Source: Vicinamibacterales bacterium (GTDB lineage Bacteria; Acidobacteriota; Vicinamibacteria; Vicinamibacterales; UBA2999). From it: a stretch of DNA of 64,000 nucleotides. The translations under genes were made by a program, and so were the position numbers. Shown here one piece after another: positions 27,324 to 36,277 of the stretch. How positions within the stretch are numbered: position 1 is the stretch's first letter; each line of letters starts with the position of its first letter. The notes under the pieces are model-generated. The model did no database searches, was not told the origin of the DNA, and worked only from the letters and a program-made list of their open reading frames with translations. The stretch lies in NCBI GenBank assembly GCA_041659285.1, contig JBAZYO010000002.1, forward strand, positions 186,001 through 250,000. Reading direction: 5' to 3'.

Positions 27324-28079
27324 CTACAGGGACAGGAACAGGTGGGCGGCCAGCGTGGGAAAGAGGCGAACCCTGTTCTCGAAGTCGATGCCGCCGCGGC
27401 GCGCGTTGGCGCGAAGGTCGGCGCGCAATCCCAGCGAACGCCGCGAGCCGTCGCCGCCGCGAATCCAGTAGCGCGCCCCGAGGCCGGCGTAGTAGATCTG
27501 CCCGGTCTCCACCAGCGTCCGCTCTTCGTGGAGCTGCCTGAGGTAGCCGGCGCCGCCGATTACAAACGGCCGCGCGCGCGAGCCCAGTCGCAGGGGCAGG
27601 TGCCAGACCAGCGCGCCGTCGAAGACGTACTGCTGCAGTTGCTCGCCGTCAATGCGTTGCGCCCCGGCCTCGGGATCCTGCGAAATCGCGAAGCCCACCC
27701 GCGGCCGGCCGAACGAACCGCCACCCTCGATCACCAGGTGCGGCGTGAGGGTGAAGCCGACGCGCACGGTGACACTCGGGGTCCGGCTCACGTCGGAGCT
27801 CGCCGAGAACAACGTGAACGGCGTCGACGTGCTTCCGGTGGCGTTGCGGCGCAGGTGGGCATTGACGTCGCCAATGGCATAACCGCCGGACCAGACGACC
27901 CCGCCATCGAGCACGACGCGATGGGCGCGCAGGGCCGGCGCGTCCTGCGCGTGCGCGGTCCCGGCGCCCACCAGCAGCACCAGGCACCCCAGGCCCGCCT
28001 TCGCTCGCGCACAACACGAATGCGAGCTACGGCGAGGTCGCGCCGTAGCGGCCTTCGGCCGCGAAGGCGGACACTTCAT
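27324..28079 (-). CDS. Outer-membrane beta-barrel protein
   Basis: The 251-residue protein has a hydrophobic signal peptide (LGCLVLLVGAGTAHAQ) and then alternating strands ending with AAHLFLSL, typical of a small barrel with a C-terminal aromatic-type end. Function is unknown. The start ATG at 28079 overlaps the stop of the matrixin gene (ATGA). The first 30 residues (MKCPPSRPKAATARPRRSSHS) are encoded by the 28-bp repeat and its flank at about 28000-28079, so the N-terminal basic region is repeat-derived. No alternative start that keeps the signal peptide is present. Confidence 0.7.
   Translation of the reverse strand: MKCPPSRPKAATARPRRSSHSCCARAKAGLGCLVLLVGAGTAHAQDAPALRAHRVVLDGGVVWSGGYAIGDVNAHLRRNATGSTSTPFTLFSASSDVSRTPSVTVRVGFTLTPHLVIEGGGSFGRPRVGFAISQDPEAGAQRIDGEQLQQYVFDGALVWHLPLRLGSRARPFVIGGAGYLRQLHEERTLVETGQIYYAGLGARYWIRGGDGSRRSLGLRADLRANARRGGIDFENRVRLFPTLAAHLFLSL
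28047..28074. repeat. Dispersed 28-bp palindromic repeat, copy 2 (in coding DNA)
   Basis: Identical to 6302-6329 over 28 bases, but here it encodes the N-terminus of the beta-barrel protein on the minus strand. The core is GCGGCCTTCGGCCGC. Confidence 0.85.
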
Positions 28080-29068
28080 TTGGGGAGAACCCTGATCTCA
28101 ATCGGCGACGACGAGCCGCCGCGCGGCGCCACCACCATGCGGGTGGCATAGGTCACGCGGAAGTCCACGTCGATGGCCGTCGAGAAGAAGCTGTCCACCT
28201 CCGCGTCATCCAGTGGCTCAACCCTGAGGATGTACGGCCCCGGCTCGAGGCGGATAATGGCGAACTCGCCGCTCGCATTCAGCGAGAAGTTCGCGACCAG
28301 CGCGCCGGTTTCCGGATTGAGCGCGACGACGTGCGCGCCGAGCAGCCCCTGGCCGTTCTTCGTCACGCGGCCGGTGATGCCGCCGGTGGATGCAACCTGG
28401 TTGGCGGCCGGGTACAAGTCGGAAATCCCGGCGATGTCGTCGGCTTCCAGCACGCGATCCGCGATCGTCCCGGCCGACATCGCGATCGGGAACATGATCG
28501 AGCCGGACGCGATCACCCGCCGCCCGCCGGATCCGGTCAGCTCGGTTTCCCCGAGCGCGGAGTGACTCAGGCCCAGCAAGTGCCCGAGTTCGTGCAAGGC
28601 GACGGATTCCAGATCCACGCGCCCCGGCTCGCCTTGCGCCGCCACCGACCAGGCGAAGCGCGAGTTGAAGAACACGTCGGCCTCGACAATGGCGCCGTCG
28701 GTGGTGTCGATGAGAAAACTCGTGGCGCCGAGCACGCGGTCGAGGTCAGGGCGATCGCGAAAGCCCAGCGTGGTCCGCCCGTCAACCATCCCGGGTTCCG
28801 CCGTGGTCATCCCCAGGAACTCGAATCGCACCGTGGCGGACGCGACGTTCTGCCACGTGGCGGTGGCGCGCGCCACCGCGCCGCGCAAGTCCCCCGCGGT
28901 CACCGAGGCGGCATGCTCCTCCGACACGAAATAGCGGACCGGTGCGCGCCAGGTGACGTCAACAATGCGCCCGTCCACCGGTGCGCCGAGCTTCAGGTAG
29001 GCGCCGACCGGCGACGATGCCCCCGCCACCACGAGAACGGCGGCCACCAGGCACAGCCTGCGACTCAT
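28076..29068 (-). CDS. Matrixin-like metalloprotease with carboxypeptidase-regulatory-like domain
   Basis: From ATG 29068 (overlapping the previous stop), the protein has 330 residues. After a signal peptide (CLVAAVLVVAGASSPVGA) comes the zinc motif HELGHLLGLSH (H159, H163, H169) of M10-type matrixins, with the Met-turn likely in GSIMFPIAM. The C-terminal 110 residues (ITGRVTKNGQGLLGAHVVA) form a carboxypeptidase-regulatory-like sandwich. It is a probable secreted or periplasmic protease. It is between an unknown secreted protein and a barrel gene, all overlapping, so they are probably coexpressed. Confidence 0.85.
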   Translation of the reverse strand: MSRRLCLVAAVLVVAGASSPVGAYLKLGAPVDGRIVDVTWRAPVRYFVSEEHAASVTAGDLRGAVARATATWQNVASATVRFEFLGMTTAEPGMVDGRTTLGFRDRPDLDRVLGATSFLIDTTDGAIVEADVFFNSRFAWSVAAQGEPGRVDLESVALHELGHLLGLSHSALGETELTGSGGRRVIASGSIMFPIAMSAGTIADRVLEADDIAGISDLYPAANQVASTGGITGRVTKNGQGLLGAHVVALNPETGALVANFSLNASGEFAIIRLEPGPYILRVEPLDDAEVDSFFSTAIDVDFRVTYATRMVVAPRGGSSSPIEIRVLPK

Positions 29069-29604
29069 CGGGCCACCTCCGCGATCGCGCGCACGGCGCT
29101 CTCGAACGCCGCCAGCGATACCGGCTTGCGCCGCCCGTCGCCGCGGACGATTCGCTGTCCGACGGGTTCCACCACTGGCGGCATCACCAACGCGTTGCCC
29201 GACGCCGCGTCGCGCACGACGCGATAGACGCCCTGCGTGAACCCGGTGGTGACCGGCAGGCGCGGTCCCCTCGCGGTGAGAAACAACACCGCCAGATCGC
29301 CACGGGCGAAGCTGGGCGCGCCGGGCAGGAGGTTGAGATACCGGCCGACCTGGCCGCCAGGCACCGTCAGGGTCAGCTCGCCGGCGGGCGCGCCCTTCAG
29401 CCCCTTGATCACTTCGACCGTGACCAGGCTGTCGATGCTCCGCCGATCGTCGGTCCACTGGCCGCGGACGTCGATCACGCGCGCGTAGACCACGCTCGAC
29501 GACTGGCGAACGAGCTCGGTGAAACTGAGGGGGGCGACGGTGACGGCCTGCGCCGGAACGATCGCCAGCGCGAATAGCAGAGCTGCGAGAAGACTACGAC
29601 GCAT
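29065..29604 (-). CDS. Exported protein of unknown function
   Basis: The protein has 179 residues from the ATG at 29604, starting MRRSLLAALLFALAIVPAQA, a signal peptide. The body contains strand-rich SLVTVEVIKGLKGAPAGELTLTVPGG and a conserved-looking PGAPSFARGDLAVLFLT stretch. I do not recognise a family, although such VxVxxxLKG patterns occur in proteins located beside matrixins. Start overlaps the lpxB end by 11 bases, and its stop overlaps the matrixin start by four bases (ATGA). Confidence 0.6.
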   Translation of the reverse strand: MRRSLLAALLFALAIVPAQAVTVAPLSFTELVRQSSSVVYARVIDVRGQWTDDRRSIDSLVTVEVIKGLKGAPAGELTLTVPGGQVGRYLNLLPGAPSFARGDLAVLFLTARGPRLPVTTGFTQGVYRVVRDAASGNALVMPPVVEPVGQRIVRGDGRRKPVSLAAFESAVRAIAEVAR

Positions 29605-30736
29605 TCGAGGAGTGTACGACATCGAGCACGGCCTCCGCGGCGCGCTCGCTCGCACCCGGTCCACCAAGGCGGCGTCGGACTTCGGCCAGGTGATCGATCA
29701 TCCGGCCGCGATACTCGCCGTCGGTGAGGATGCGAATCGCCTCGCCGGCGACGGCCTCCGCCGTGCAATCTTCCTGGATCAACTCCCGGACGACGCGCTC
29801 GCCGGCGATCAGGTTGACCATTGCATACATGTCAACCAGCGCCATCCGCCGGCCGAGCCGATAGGTCATGGGCGACAGCTTGTAGAGCACCACCATCGGC
29901 TTGCCGTGCAGCGCGGTTTGCACGGTCGCGGTGCCCGACGCCGTCACCACCACGTCCGCGGCCTGCAACACGTCGTCGGTCCGGCCCTCCACGATCCGCA
30001 GCGTCACGCCGGGGATGCCGAAGCTGTCGAACAGGCGATCCGACAGGTTGGGCGCCCGCGCCACGATGAACTGGAGCCCAGGGACCTTGGCGGCAATCAT
30101 CGGCGCCGCGGCGGCCATCACCGGCGCCAGCCGCTCGAGCTCGTTGGTGCGGCTGCCCGGCAGCAACGCCATCACCGGCCTGGCGGGATCGAGGTTGAGC
30201 CGCTGCAACAGCTGCTCGCGCGATTGGCCGGGCGTGACCAGGTCGATCAGCGGATGGCCGACGAACCGGACGTCGATGCCCTCGTTGCGATAGATCGCCT
30301 CTTCGAACGGGAAGATCGGCAGCACGCGATCGACGACCCGCTTCATCGTCTTGATGCGGCCGGCCCGCCAAGCCCAGAGCTGCGGGCTGACGTAGTAGAT
30401 CACGGGCACGCCGAGCCGCTTGATGGTCCGCATCAGGCGGAAGTTGAAGTCGGGATAGTCAATCACCACCAGCGCCTGTGGCTGCCGCTGCCGCGCCGCC
30501 TCAGCCAGCGTGCGCAGCGTCCGCCACGAGCGCGGCAGCACGGCCAGCGCCTCGGTCAACCCGGTGACCGAGAGGCCATGGAAGTCGGCGATCAGCTCGC
30601 CACCGGCGGCCTTGAAGCGTTCACCGCCGAGGCCGAACACCTCGATGTCGGGTTCGCGGCGGCGAAGGGCGGCGACCAGCGCGCCGGCGTAGAGATCGCC
30701 GGAGGGCTCGCCGCACGAAAGCATGAGGCGGGTCAC
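29594..30736 (-). CDS. lpxB: Lipid-A-disaccharide synthase LpxB
   Basis: The 380-residue protein has the LpxB length and motifs: MLSCGEPSGDLYAGAL at the N-terminus, HYVSP-like YYVSPQLWAWR, the catalytic-region FPFEEAIY, GHPLID, LLPGSRTNE, and the late TATVQTALHGKPMVV. It joins two acyl-glucosamine units in lipid A synthesis at the inner membrane. The start is GTG at 30736, overlapping the M16 stop (GTGA). Lipid A genes in this cluster are split by two M16 peptidases. Confidence 0.96.
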   Translation of the reverse strand: MTRLMLSCGEPSGDLYAGALVAALRRREPDIEVFGLGGERFKAAGGELIADFHGLSVTGLTEALAVLPRSWRTLRTLAEAARQRQPQALVVIDYPDFNFRLMRTIKRLGVPVIYYVSPQLWAWRAGRIKTMKRVVDRVLPIFPFEEAIYRNEGIDVRFVGHPLIDLVTPGQSREQLLQRLNLDPARPVMALLPGSRTNELERLAPVMAAAAPMIAAKVPGLQFIVARAPNLSDRLFDSFGIPGVTLRIVEGRTDDVLQAADVVVTASGTATVQTALHGKPMVVLYKLSPMTYRLGRRMALVDMYAMVNLIAGERVVRELIQEDCTAEAVAGEAIRILTDGEYRGRMIDHLAEVRRRLGGPGASERAAEAVLDVVHSSNAS

Positions 30737-32253
30737 TCGGGCCTGGCGGGCGCCCGGCGCTGGAAGTCCACCGACAGCAGGTCGACGTTTTCAATCGGGA
30801 TGCGTTCGTAGTCGCCGAATCCCACACCCTTGAGGTCGTTCACGAACTCGTCGGCATTGCCAACCAGCACCACCGACAACTGGGCCGGGCGGATGAACCA
30901 CCGCGCCACGCGCTGGATCTCGTCTGGGGTCACCCGCAGCACGCGCTCGCGGTACTTCGGCAGGTCTTCCACCGGCAGCTCGTAGAACAACTGGTTGAGC
31001 ACCTGCGTCGCGATGGCGTCCGGCACCTCGATGGTCAGCGGGAAGTGGCCCACCATGTAGTCCTGCGCGCCGGCCAGCTCGTCGTCGTAGACGCGCTCGC
31101 GCTGAAGGCGCGAGAACTCGTCCACGATCACGCGCAGGGCTTCGGCCGTCTTGGACGTCTGCGTGTCGGTTTCGGCAATGACCGCGCCCGCCAGCTTGTA
31201 GGTGTCGAGGTCGGCGGAGGCGCCGTAGGTCAGCTGCCGCTGCGACCGCAGCACCTGCTGGAGGCGGTTGGCGCCTTCGCCGCCCAGGATTTTCACGGCC
31301 TGATCGATGGCTTCGTAGTCGTTGTGCTTGCGGGGAATGGCGATGTGGCCGACGCGGATTTCGGTTTGCACCGCGTCCTTCTTGTCGATCACGATCACGC
31401 GCTTGGTGGCCTGCGGCGCCTCGGTCACGCTCTGCGCCGGCACGTCGCCCGGCTTCCAGCCGCCGAAGAACTTCTCGATCCCGGCCATCGCCTCCGCGGC
31501 GCCGATGTCGCCGACCACGGCGAGCAACGCGTTGTTGGGCACGAAGTACTTCTTGTGGAAGTCCACGAAGTCGGCGCGGGTCAGCGCGGCCAGCGACGAG
31601 GTGGTGCCGGCGCCCGGCATGCCGTAGGGGTGGAAGCCGTAAATCAGGCGGTCGATCACCTGCCCGGCCACCGCTTCGGGATCGTCGGTGGACACTTTCA
31701 ACGCCGACAGCGCCTGCTGGCGCTGCCGCTCGATCTCGTCCTGCGCAAACGTCGGCCTTTGCACCACGTCCGCCATCAACTCGAGCGCCACGTCGTAGCT
31801 GTCTTTCATGACCACGGCGTTGACAAAGCTCAGGTCGCTGCCGGCGCCGGTGCCGAGCATTCCGCCGATGAAGTCGATGGTGTCGGCGATCTGCCCGGCG
31901 GAGCGGTTGCCGGCGCCCTGGTCGAGCAGTGTCGCCGTCAACATCGCCAGGCCGTACTGGTCTTTCGGATCCTGCGCCGCGCCGGCGCGCACGATCAGCC
32001 GCACGCTGACCGACGGCTGCTCGTTGTGGTTCACCAGCACGACCTGGAGGCCGTTGGCCAGCTTGCGGATCTCGTAGGGCGGAAAGGTCACCGAATGGGC
32101 CGGGAGCGGCCGCGGCGGACTCTCGCGCGGCCAGTTGCTGACGCGGGCGCCCGGCGCCGCCTGCTGGAACGCCAGGCCCGGCACGGCCTGCGCCGCCACC
32201 AGCGCGGTGAGCGCGGAAAAGACGCCGAGCGTGGCGATGGCCTTGAGCCTCAT
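30733..32253 (-). CDS. M16-family peptidase, catalytically degenerate subunit
   Basis: The 506-residue protein has a signal peptide and two M16-type halves. Where active enzymes have HxxEH the sequence reads AMLTATLLDQGAG, so the zinc site is missing. It is therefore the non-catalytic partner of the active M16 protein encoded immediately upstream; paired active and inactive subunits are known in bacterial and mitochondrial M16 proteins. It overlaps the upstream stop (ATGA) and the lpxB start (GTGA). It likely acts in the periplasm. Confidence 0.85.
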   Translation of the reverse strand: MRLKAIATLGVFSALTALVAAQAVPGLAFQQAAPGARVSNWPRESPPRPLPAHSVTFPPYEIRKLANGLQVVLVNHNEQPSVSVRLIVRAGAAQDPKDQYGLAMLTATLLDQGAGNRSAGQIADTIDFIGGMLGTGAGSDLSFVNAVVMKDSYDVALELMADVVQRPTFAQDEIERQRQQALSALKVSTDDPEAVAGQVIDRLIYGFHPYGMPGAGTTSSLAALTRADFVDFHKKYFVPNNALLAVVGDIGAAEAMAGIEKFFGGWKPGDVPAQSVTEAPQATKRVIVIDKKDAVQTEIRVGHIAIPRKHNDYEAIDQAVKILGGEGANRLQQVLRSQRQLTYGASADLDTYKLAGAVIAETDTQTSKTAEALRVIVDEFSRLQRERVYDDELAGAQDYMVGHFPLTIEVPDAIATQVLNQLFYELPVEDLPKYRERVLRVTPDEIQRVARWFIRPAQLSVVLVGNADEFVNDLKGVGFGDYERIPIENVDLLSVDFQRRAPARPE

Positions 32254-33611
32254 TTCGCCACCTCTTCAACTCCGCCCTTCGGCATGATGCGCATCACCAT
32301 GCGCCGCTCGGGAATGAAGTACTGCCGCGCCGCACGCTTGACGTCGTCGGTGGTCACCTTGAGAAAGGTGTCGAACTCGCCGTCGGCGGTGGCCATGTCC
32401 TTCTGGATCACCTCGGCGTGGCCCATCTGCGAGGCCTTCTCCTTGATCGAGAGGCGGCTCAGGATGTAGTCGCGCGAGAACTGGTTCTTGGCGCGCTGCA
32501 GCTCACGGTCGGTGATGCCGTCGGCCTTGAGCTTGTCGAACTCCGCAATCAGCGCCTTCTCCACTTCGTCAGGCGACTTGCCGGGATTGACCAACGCCAC
32601 GGCATAGAAGATCCCGGGATCCTCCTGGAAGCTGCTGCTGCCGAAGGCGGTGAGCGCCAGGCCGGTCTCGTAGACCAGCTTGCGATAGATGCGCGAGGTC
32701 TGGCCGTCCGACAGCGTCTTCGACATCACGAACATCGGGTACGAATCCGGGTGCCCGTTGTAGGGCGCCTGGTAGGCCACCACCACCGCCGGGAGCGGCC
32801 ACGGCTGCTCGAGGTTCACCCGCCGCTCCTTGGTGTGCATCGGCTCCTTGGGAATGTCGCGCGGCACCGGCGTGGACGACTTCGGAATGCGGGCGAAGTA
32901 CTGGTTCACCAGGCTGACGACGTTGTCGGTCTCGAAGTCACCGGCGATCAACAGCGTCGCGTTGTCGGGCACGTAGTAGGTATTGTAGAAATCCCGCACG
33001 TCGTCGATGGTCGCGGCGTTGAGGTCGTTCATGCTGCCGATCACCGGGTGCTTGTAGGGGTGCACGTCGAAGGCGTGGAAGGTGATGAGCTCGTTCAACA
33101 GGCCGAAGGGTGGGTTCTCGATGCGCATCCGCCGCTCTTCCTTCACCACTTCGCGCTCGGCCACGAACGGCTTCTCGTCAATGCGCAGGGTGGCCATCCG
33201 GTCCGCTTCCATCCACAGCGCCAGCGGCAGGTACTGCGCCGGGATGGTCTGCCAGAACACCGTGGTGTCTTCGTTGGTGTAGGCATTGGCCTGGCCGCCC
33301 ACCGAGGCGATGATCGAGGTGTGCTGCTCGGGATCGACGTTCTTCGAGCCCTTGAACATCATGTGCTCGAAGAAGTGTGCGAAGCCGGTGCGGCCCGGTT
33401 TCTCGTTCTTCGAGCCGACGTGGTACCACAGCTCGACGTGCACGATCGGCGTGGACTTGTCCTGGTGCAGCACCACGACCATGCCGTTGGGCAGCACCAG
33501 ACGCTGGTATTCCAGCTTCGGTGGACGAATCGCCGCCTGCAGGGGCACCAGCCAGAGCACGGTGCCGAGGGCGACGAGGGCCAGGAAAGCAATCGAGAGT
33601 CTGCGCATCAT
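32250..33611 (-). CDS. M16-family zinc peptidase, active subunit
   Basis: From ATG 33611 the protein has 453 residues. It begins with a signal segment (MMRRLSIAFLALVALGTVLW) and has the inverted zinc motif HFFEH at 79-83, followed by the third ligand glutamate in EREVVKEERR about 75 residues on. The C-terminal half has the R/Y motif region. The partner encoded downstream lacks the site, so the pair should form a peptidase dimer in the periplasm. The start codon overlaps the lpxD stop (ATGA). The substrate is unknown; a link to envelope biogenesis is inferred from position. Confidence 0.88.
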   Translation of the reverse strand: MMRRLSIAFLALVALGTVLWLVPLQAAIRPPKLEYQRLVLPNGMVVVLHQDKSTPIVHVELWYHVGSKNEKPGRTGFAHFFEHMMFKGSKNVDPEQHTSIIASVGGQANAYTNEDTTVFWQTIPAQYLPLALWMEADRMATLRIDEKPFVAEREVVKEERRMRIENPPFGLLNELITFHAFDVHPYKHPVIGSMNDLNAATIDDVRDFYNTYYVPDNATLLIAGDFETDNVVSLVNQYFARIPKSSTPVPRDIPKEPMHTKERRVNLEQPWPLPAVVVAYQAPYNGHPDSYPMFVMSKTLSDGQTSRIYRKLVYETGLALTAFGSSSFQEDPGIFYAVALVNPGKSPDEVEKALIAEFDKLKADGITDRELQRAKNQFSRDYILSRLSIKEKASQMGHAEVIQKDMATADGEFDTFLKVTTDDVKRAARQYFIPERRMVMRIMPKGGVEEVAK

Positions 33612-34633
33612 TTGTCCGTCTCTTCGAGCTGCCGGAGCCGGGCCTCGAGATCCCGCAACTGCCGCCGCATCTCCGGCAACTTCCGGAACACCGCCGACGA
33701 CCGGCGCCATTCGCTGTTCTGGATGGCGGGGTATCCGGAGACGAACTGATCGGCGTCCACTGAGTTCGTGATGCCCGACTGCCCCACCGCCTTCACACGA
33801 TCGCCAATCGTGAGGTGACCGCCCACGCCGACCTGGCCGCCAAACACGACCTGGTCGCCAATCACCGTGCTGCCCGCAATCCCGACCTGCGCCGCCAGCA
33901 GCACGTTGCGGCCGAGCACCACGCCGTGGCCAATCTGCACGAGGTTGTCGATCTTGGTCCCCGCCTTGATGCGCGTCTCGCCCACCGCCGGCCGATCGAC
34001 CGTGGTGTTCGCGCCAATCTCGACGTCGTCTTCGATCACGACCGGCGCCGTCTGGGGAATCTTCTCGTGCGAGCCGTCGGGCCTTTGGGCGAATCCGTAG
34101 CCGTCGCTGCCAATCACCGCCCCGTTCTGCAGGATCACCCGCGCGCCAAGCGTGCATCGCTCCCGAATCGAGACGTGCGCGTGCAACAGACAGTCGGGGC
34201 CGACCACCGAGTCCGCGCCGATCACCACGTGGGGATGAACGATGGTACGCGCGCCCACGCGCGCGCCCGCGCCAATCACCGCAAACGGCCCAATCGAGGC
34301 GGTGGGATCGACCACCGCGTCCGGCGCGACCGAGGCCTGGGCATGCACGCCCGGCTCAGGCCGGCGTTCGGGCGATAGCGCCTGCGCCGCCCGGGCAAAC
34401 GTCAGGTAGGGCGCGGCACTGCGGATGACGGCGCACGGCGCGCCCTCGACGCCGGGGCCGGCGATGACGGCGCTCGCCTTGGTGGACGCCAGCGCCGCCG
34501 CATACTTGGGATTGGCGAGAAAGGTCACGTCACCGGGGCCGGCGGTTTCGATCTTGGCCACGCGATGAATCTCGATGCCGGAATCGCCCTCCAGGGGGCA
34601 CTCCAATCGCCGAGCCAACTCGCCGAGGGTCAC
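33608..34633 (-). CDS. lpxD: UDP-3-O-(3-hydroxymyristoyl)glucosamine N-acyltransferase LpxD
   Basis: The 341-residue protein starts with the uridine-binding N-domain (LGELARRLECPLEGDSGIEI and DVTFLANPKY). A long left-handed beta-helix of hexapeptide repeats follows (VIGAGARVGARTIVHPHVVI and DGYGFAQRPDG), then a C-terminal helix. It adds the second hydroxyacyl chain in lipid A synthesis. The start is GTG at 34633. The M16 gene overlaps its stop, so lpxD translation is coupled to the peptidase genes. Confidence 0.95.
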   Translation of the reverse strand: MTLGELARRLECPLEGDSGIEIHRVAKIETAGPGDVTFLANPKYAAALASTKASAVIAGPGVEGAPCAVIRSAAPYLTFARAAQALSPERRPEPGVHAQASVAPDAVVDPTASIGPFAVIGAGARVGARTIVHPHVVIGADSVVGPDCLLHAHVSIRERCTLGARVILQNGAVIGSDGYGFAQRPDGSHEKIPQTAPVVIEDDVEIGANTTVDRPAVGETRIKAGTKIDNLVQIGHGVVLGRNVLLAAQVGIAGSTVIGDQVVFGGQVGVGGHLTIGDRVKAVGQSGITNSVDADQFVSGYPAIQNSEWRRSSAVFRKLPEMRRQLRDLEARLRQLEETDK

Positions 34634-34646
34634 AGCGTCGAGAATA

Positions 34647-35327
34647 TCACGCGCTCGTCGCGGCCATCCGCTCGACGAACTTGGCCAGCTTCGGTAAGTG
34701 GAGGCGATGGGCCACGTCGTGGATCACGCGATGGCGGGCCTCGGTGTCCAGCGCGAAGGCGCCACGCAGGTCGGTGAGCGCGGTGTTGGGCACCACCCGC
34801 CAGCGCACCTCGTTCAGGCCGCGGCGGGCGCCGCGCCAAGCCAGGAAGTGGCCGATCACCGTGAACGTGAAGAGGTAGCCCAGCACGTTGGGGCCCGGCA
34901 CGAAGGCCACCGGCGCCGACGCAATCAAGCCCACGGAATGCAGGATCAGCTGCCGCAGGTGCCGATCGGCGTCGCGCTTCAGGGCGGCGCGCAGGATGCC
35001 GTCGGCGGCCTGGGGGTCCATGTCGGCGGCGGCGTGGAGGGTGGCCGACTCGGCCTTGCGCAGGTGCCAGAGCAGCCGCTGTTCGGCAATGCGCTCGGCG
35101 ATCCAGCGAAGCGACCGCTTCTGCATGCGGCCGAGAAAGGTCTTGTGCTCTTCGGACGCGACCTGGTGCCGGGCGCGTTCGGCCTCGTTCAATTGCGCCT
35201 GGAAGCGCACGCGCATCCGGGCAAAGAAGCCGTGGCCCTCCACCGGCTCAACCGGCTCATCCTCCTCGGGCGCCTCGTAATACGACTCGAAGCGGTCCGC
35301 GGAGATGGGCACGAGATAGACATCCAT
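34647..35327 (-). CDS. Protein of unknown function with one hydrophobic hairpin
   Basis: The protein has 226 residues from ATG 35327, which shares one base with the upstream stop; a GTG at 35330 is also possible. It starts MDVYLVPISADRFESYYEAPEE, has a charged helical middle and one hydrophobic stretch (LILHSVGLIASAPVAFVPGPNVLGYLFTFTVIGHF) near residues 135-170. The tail (VVPNTALTDLRG, then DVAHRLHLPKLAKFVER) resembles domains near mitochondrial K+-H+ exchange-related proteins, but I cannot confirm this. It is 13 bases upstream of lpxD. Confidence 0.55.
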   Translation of the reverse strand: MDVYLVPISADRFESYYEAPEEDEPVEPVEGHGFFARMRVRFQAQLNEAERARHQVASEEHKTFLGRMQKRSLRWIAERIAEQRLLWHLRKAESATLHAAADMDPQAADGILRAALKRDADRHLRQLILHSVGLIASAPVAFVPGPNVLGYLFTFTVIGHFLAWRGARRGLNEVRWRVVPNTALTDLRGAFALDTEARHRVIHDVAHRLHLPKLAKFVERMAATSA

Positions 35328-36223
35328 CACTGTTTAGGACGTCGAATGCGGCGCGGAGTTCGCTCCGGCTCGAGCGGGATGGCCGGCTTGCCCGCCTGTT
35401 CCCAGGCGCCGATGATCATCGACGCCGTGGCGGTAATCGACTCGTTGAGGCGGCGCTCGAGCGTGCTCAGCCCACCCTTGCCGAACGCCTCGAAGTAGGC
35501 GTCGTCATAGAACTCGCGGCCCGCGGCCGCCTTCAGGTCCGACTCGAGCACGTTGGCACTGGCGCGATTGCTGGCGAGCAGCGTGTCGAACATGAAGTCG
35601 CGCGGATTGGTCACGCCCTTCGGTGCCGCCGGCGCCATCGCCAGGCGGCCGACGTTTCGGGCGAACAGTTCGGATTCCCACCGGGAATGGACGCCGTCCT
35701 GCCCGGTGAGCTGGCCGTTGTAGTTCACCACCGCGTGCAGCGGCACGTGGCCGTCCGAGACGTAATGCGAGAGCACCGCGGCGTACAACACGATATTGTC
35801 CAGCGCATACCCAGGCATTGGCTGCCGTTTGAGCGACTCGAATTCCCGCTGCAGCTTGCCGTAGAACTCCGCCGTCCTCCACGGCAACCGGCCCTGGACG
35901 TCGACGACGTCCTTGCCGAACTTCTGGACGGCCGCGGCGTAGTCGCGCGGCAGGGCGTCGAACGGATACGGCCCAAACCGCGCGTAGTCCATGTCGAGGA
36001 AATGATTGGGCGGTTCTTCTTCCCAACCGACGTTGCGCCACAGGTCGGGATCGACCGAGCGCTCGATGATGAAGGCGCGGCGCGGCGCGAACAGCGGCTT
36101 CAACTCGGGCGGCAGCAGCTCAATCATGCGATCGGCGATGAACTTGTGGGCGTCGAAGCCCCACGCGGCTGCCGGGTTCGGCAGCGCGACGGCAATGGCG
36201 AGGAGGAAGGCGGCTATTCGCAT
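35327..36223 (-). CDS. S1/P1-type zinc nuclease or phosphoesterase, exported
   Basis: This protein has 298 residues with a signal peptide ending PAAA, so the mature protein begins WGFDAH. The free N-terminal tryptophan (W21 of the precursor) and H26 are ligands in S1/P1 nucleases, and further ligand patterns appear as NHFLDMD, LSHYVSDGHVPLHAV and HSRWESE. This is the S1/P1 (and zinc phospholipase C) signature; the W1/H6 spacing favours the nuclease subgroup. It should degrade nucleic acid or nucleotides outside the cytoplasm. It heads the lpxD-linked gene run and shares one base with the next start. Confidence 0.88.
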   Translation of the reverse strand: MRIAAFLLAIAVALPNPAAAWGFDAHKFIADRMIELLPPELKPLFAPRRAFIIERSVDPDLWRNVGWEEEPPNHFLDMDYARFGPYPFDALPRDYAAAVQKFGKDVVDVQGRLPWRTAEFYGKLQREFESLKRQPMPGYALDNIVLYAAVLSHYVSDGHVPLHAVVNYNGQLTGQDGVHSRWESELFARNVGRLAMAPAAPKGVTNPRDFMFDTLLASNRASANVLESDLKAAAGREFYDDAYFEAFGKGGLSTLERRLNESITATASMIIGAWEQAGKPAIPLEPERTPRRIRRPKQ

Positions 36224-36277
36224 GGTCCGCCTACCATTCTACGTGACCGACACGGCCGAGGCAGTGGAGCGTTGGGG

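Noticed and set aside
30733..32253. Calling the second M16 protein an active peptidase
   Set aside because: The zinc motif is replaced by AMLTATLL, so only a structural role is supported.
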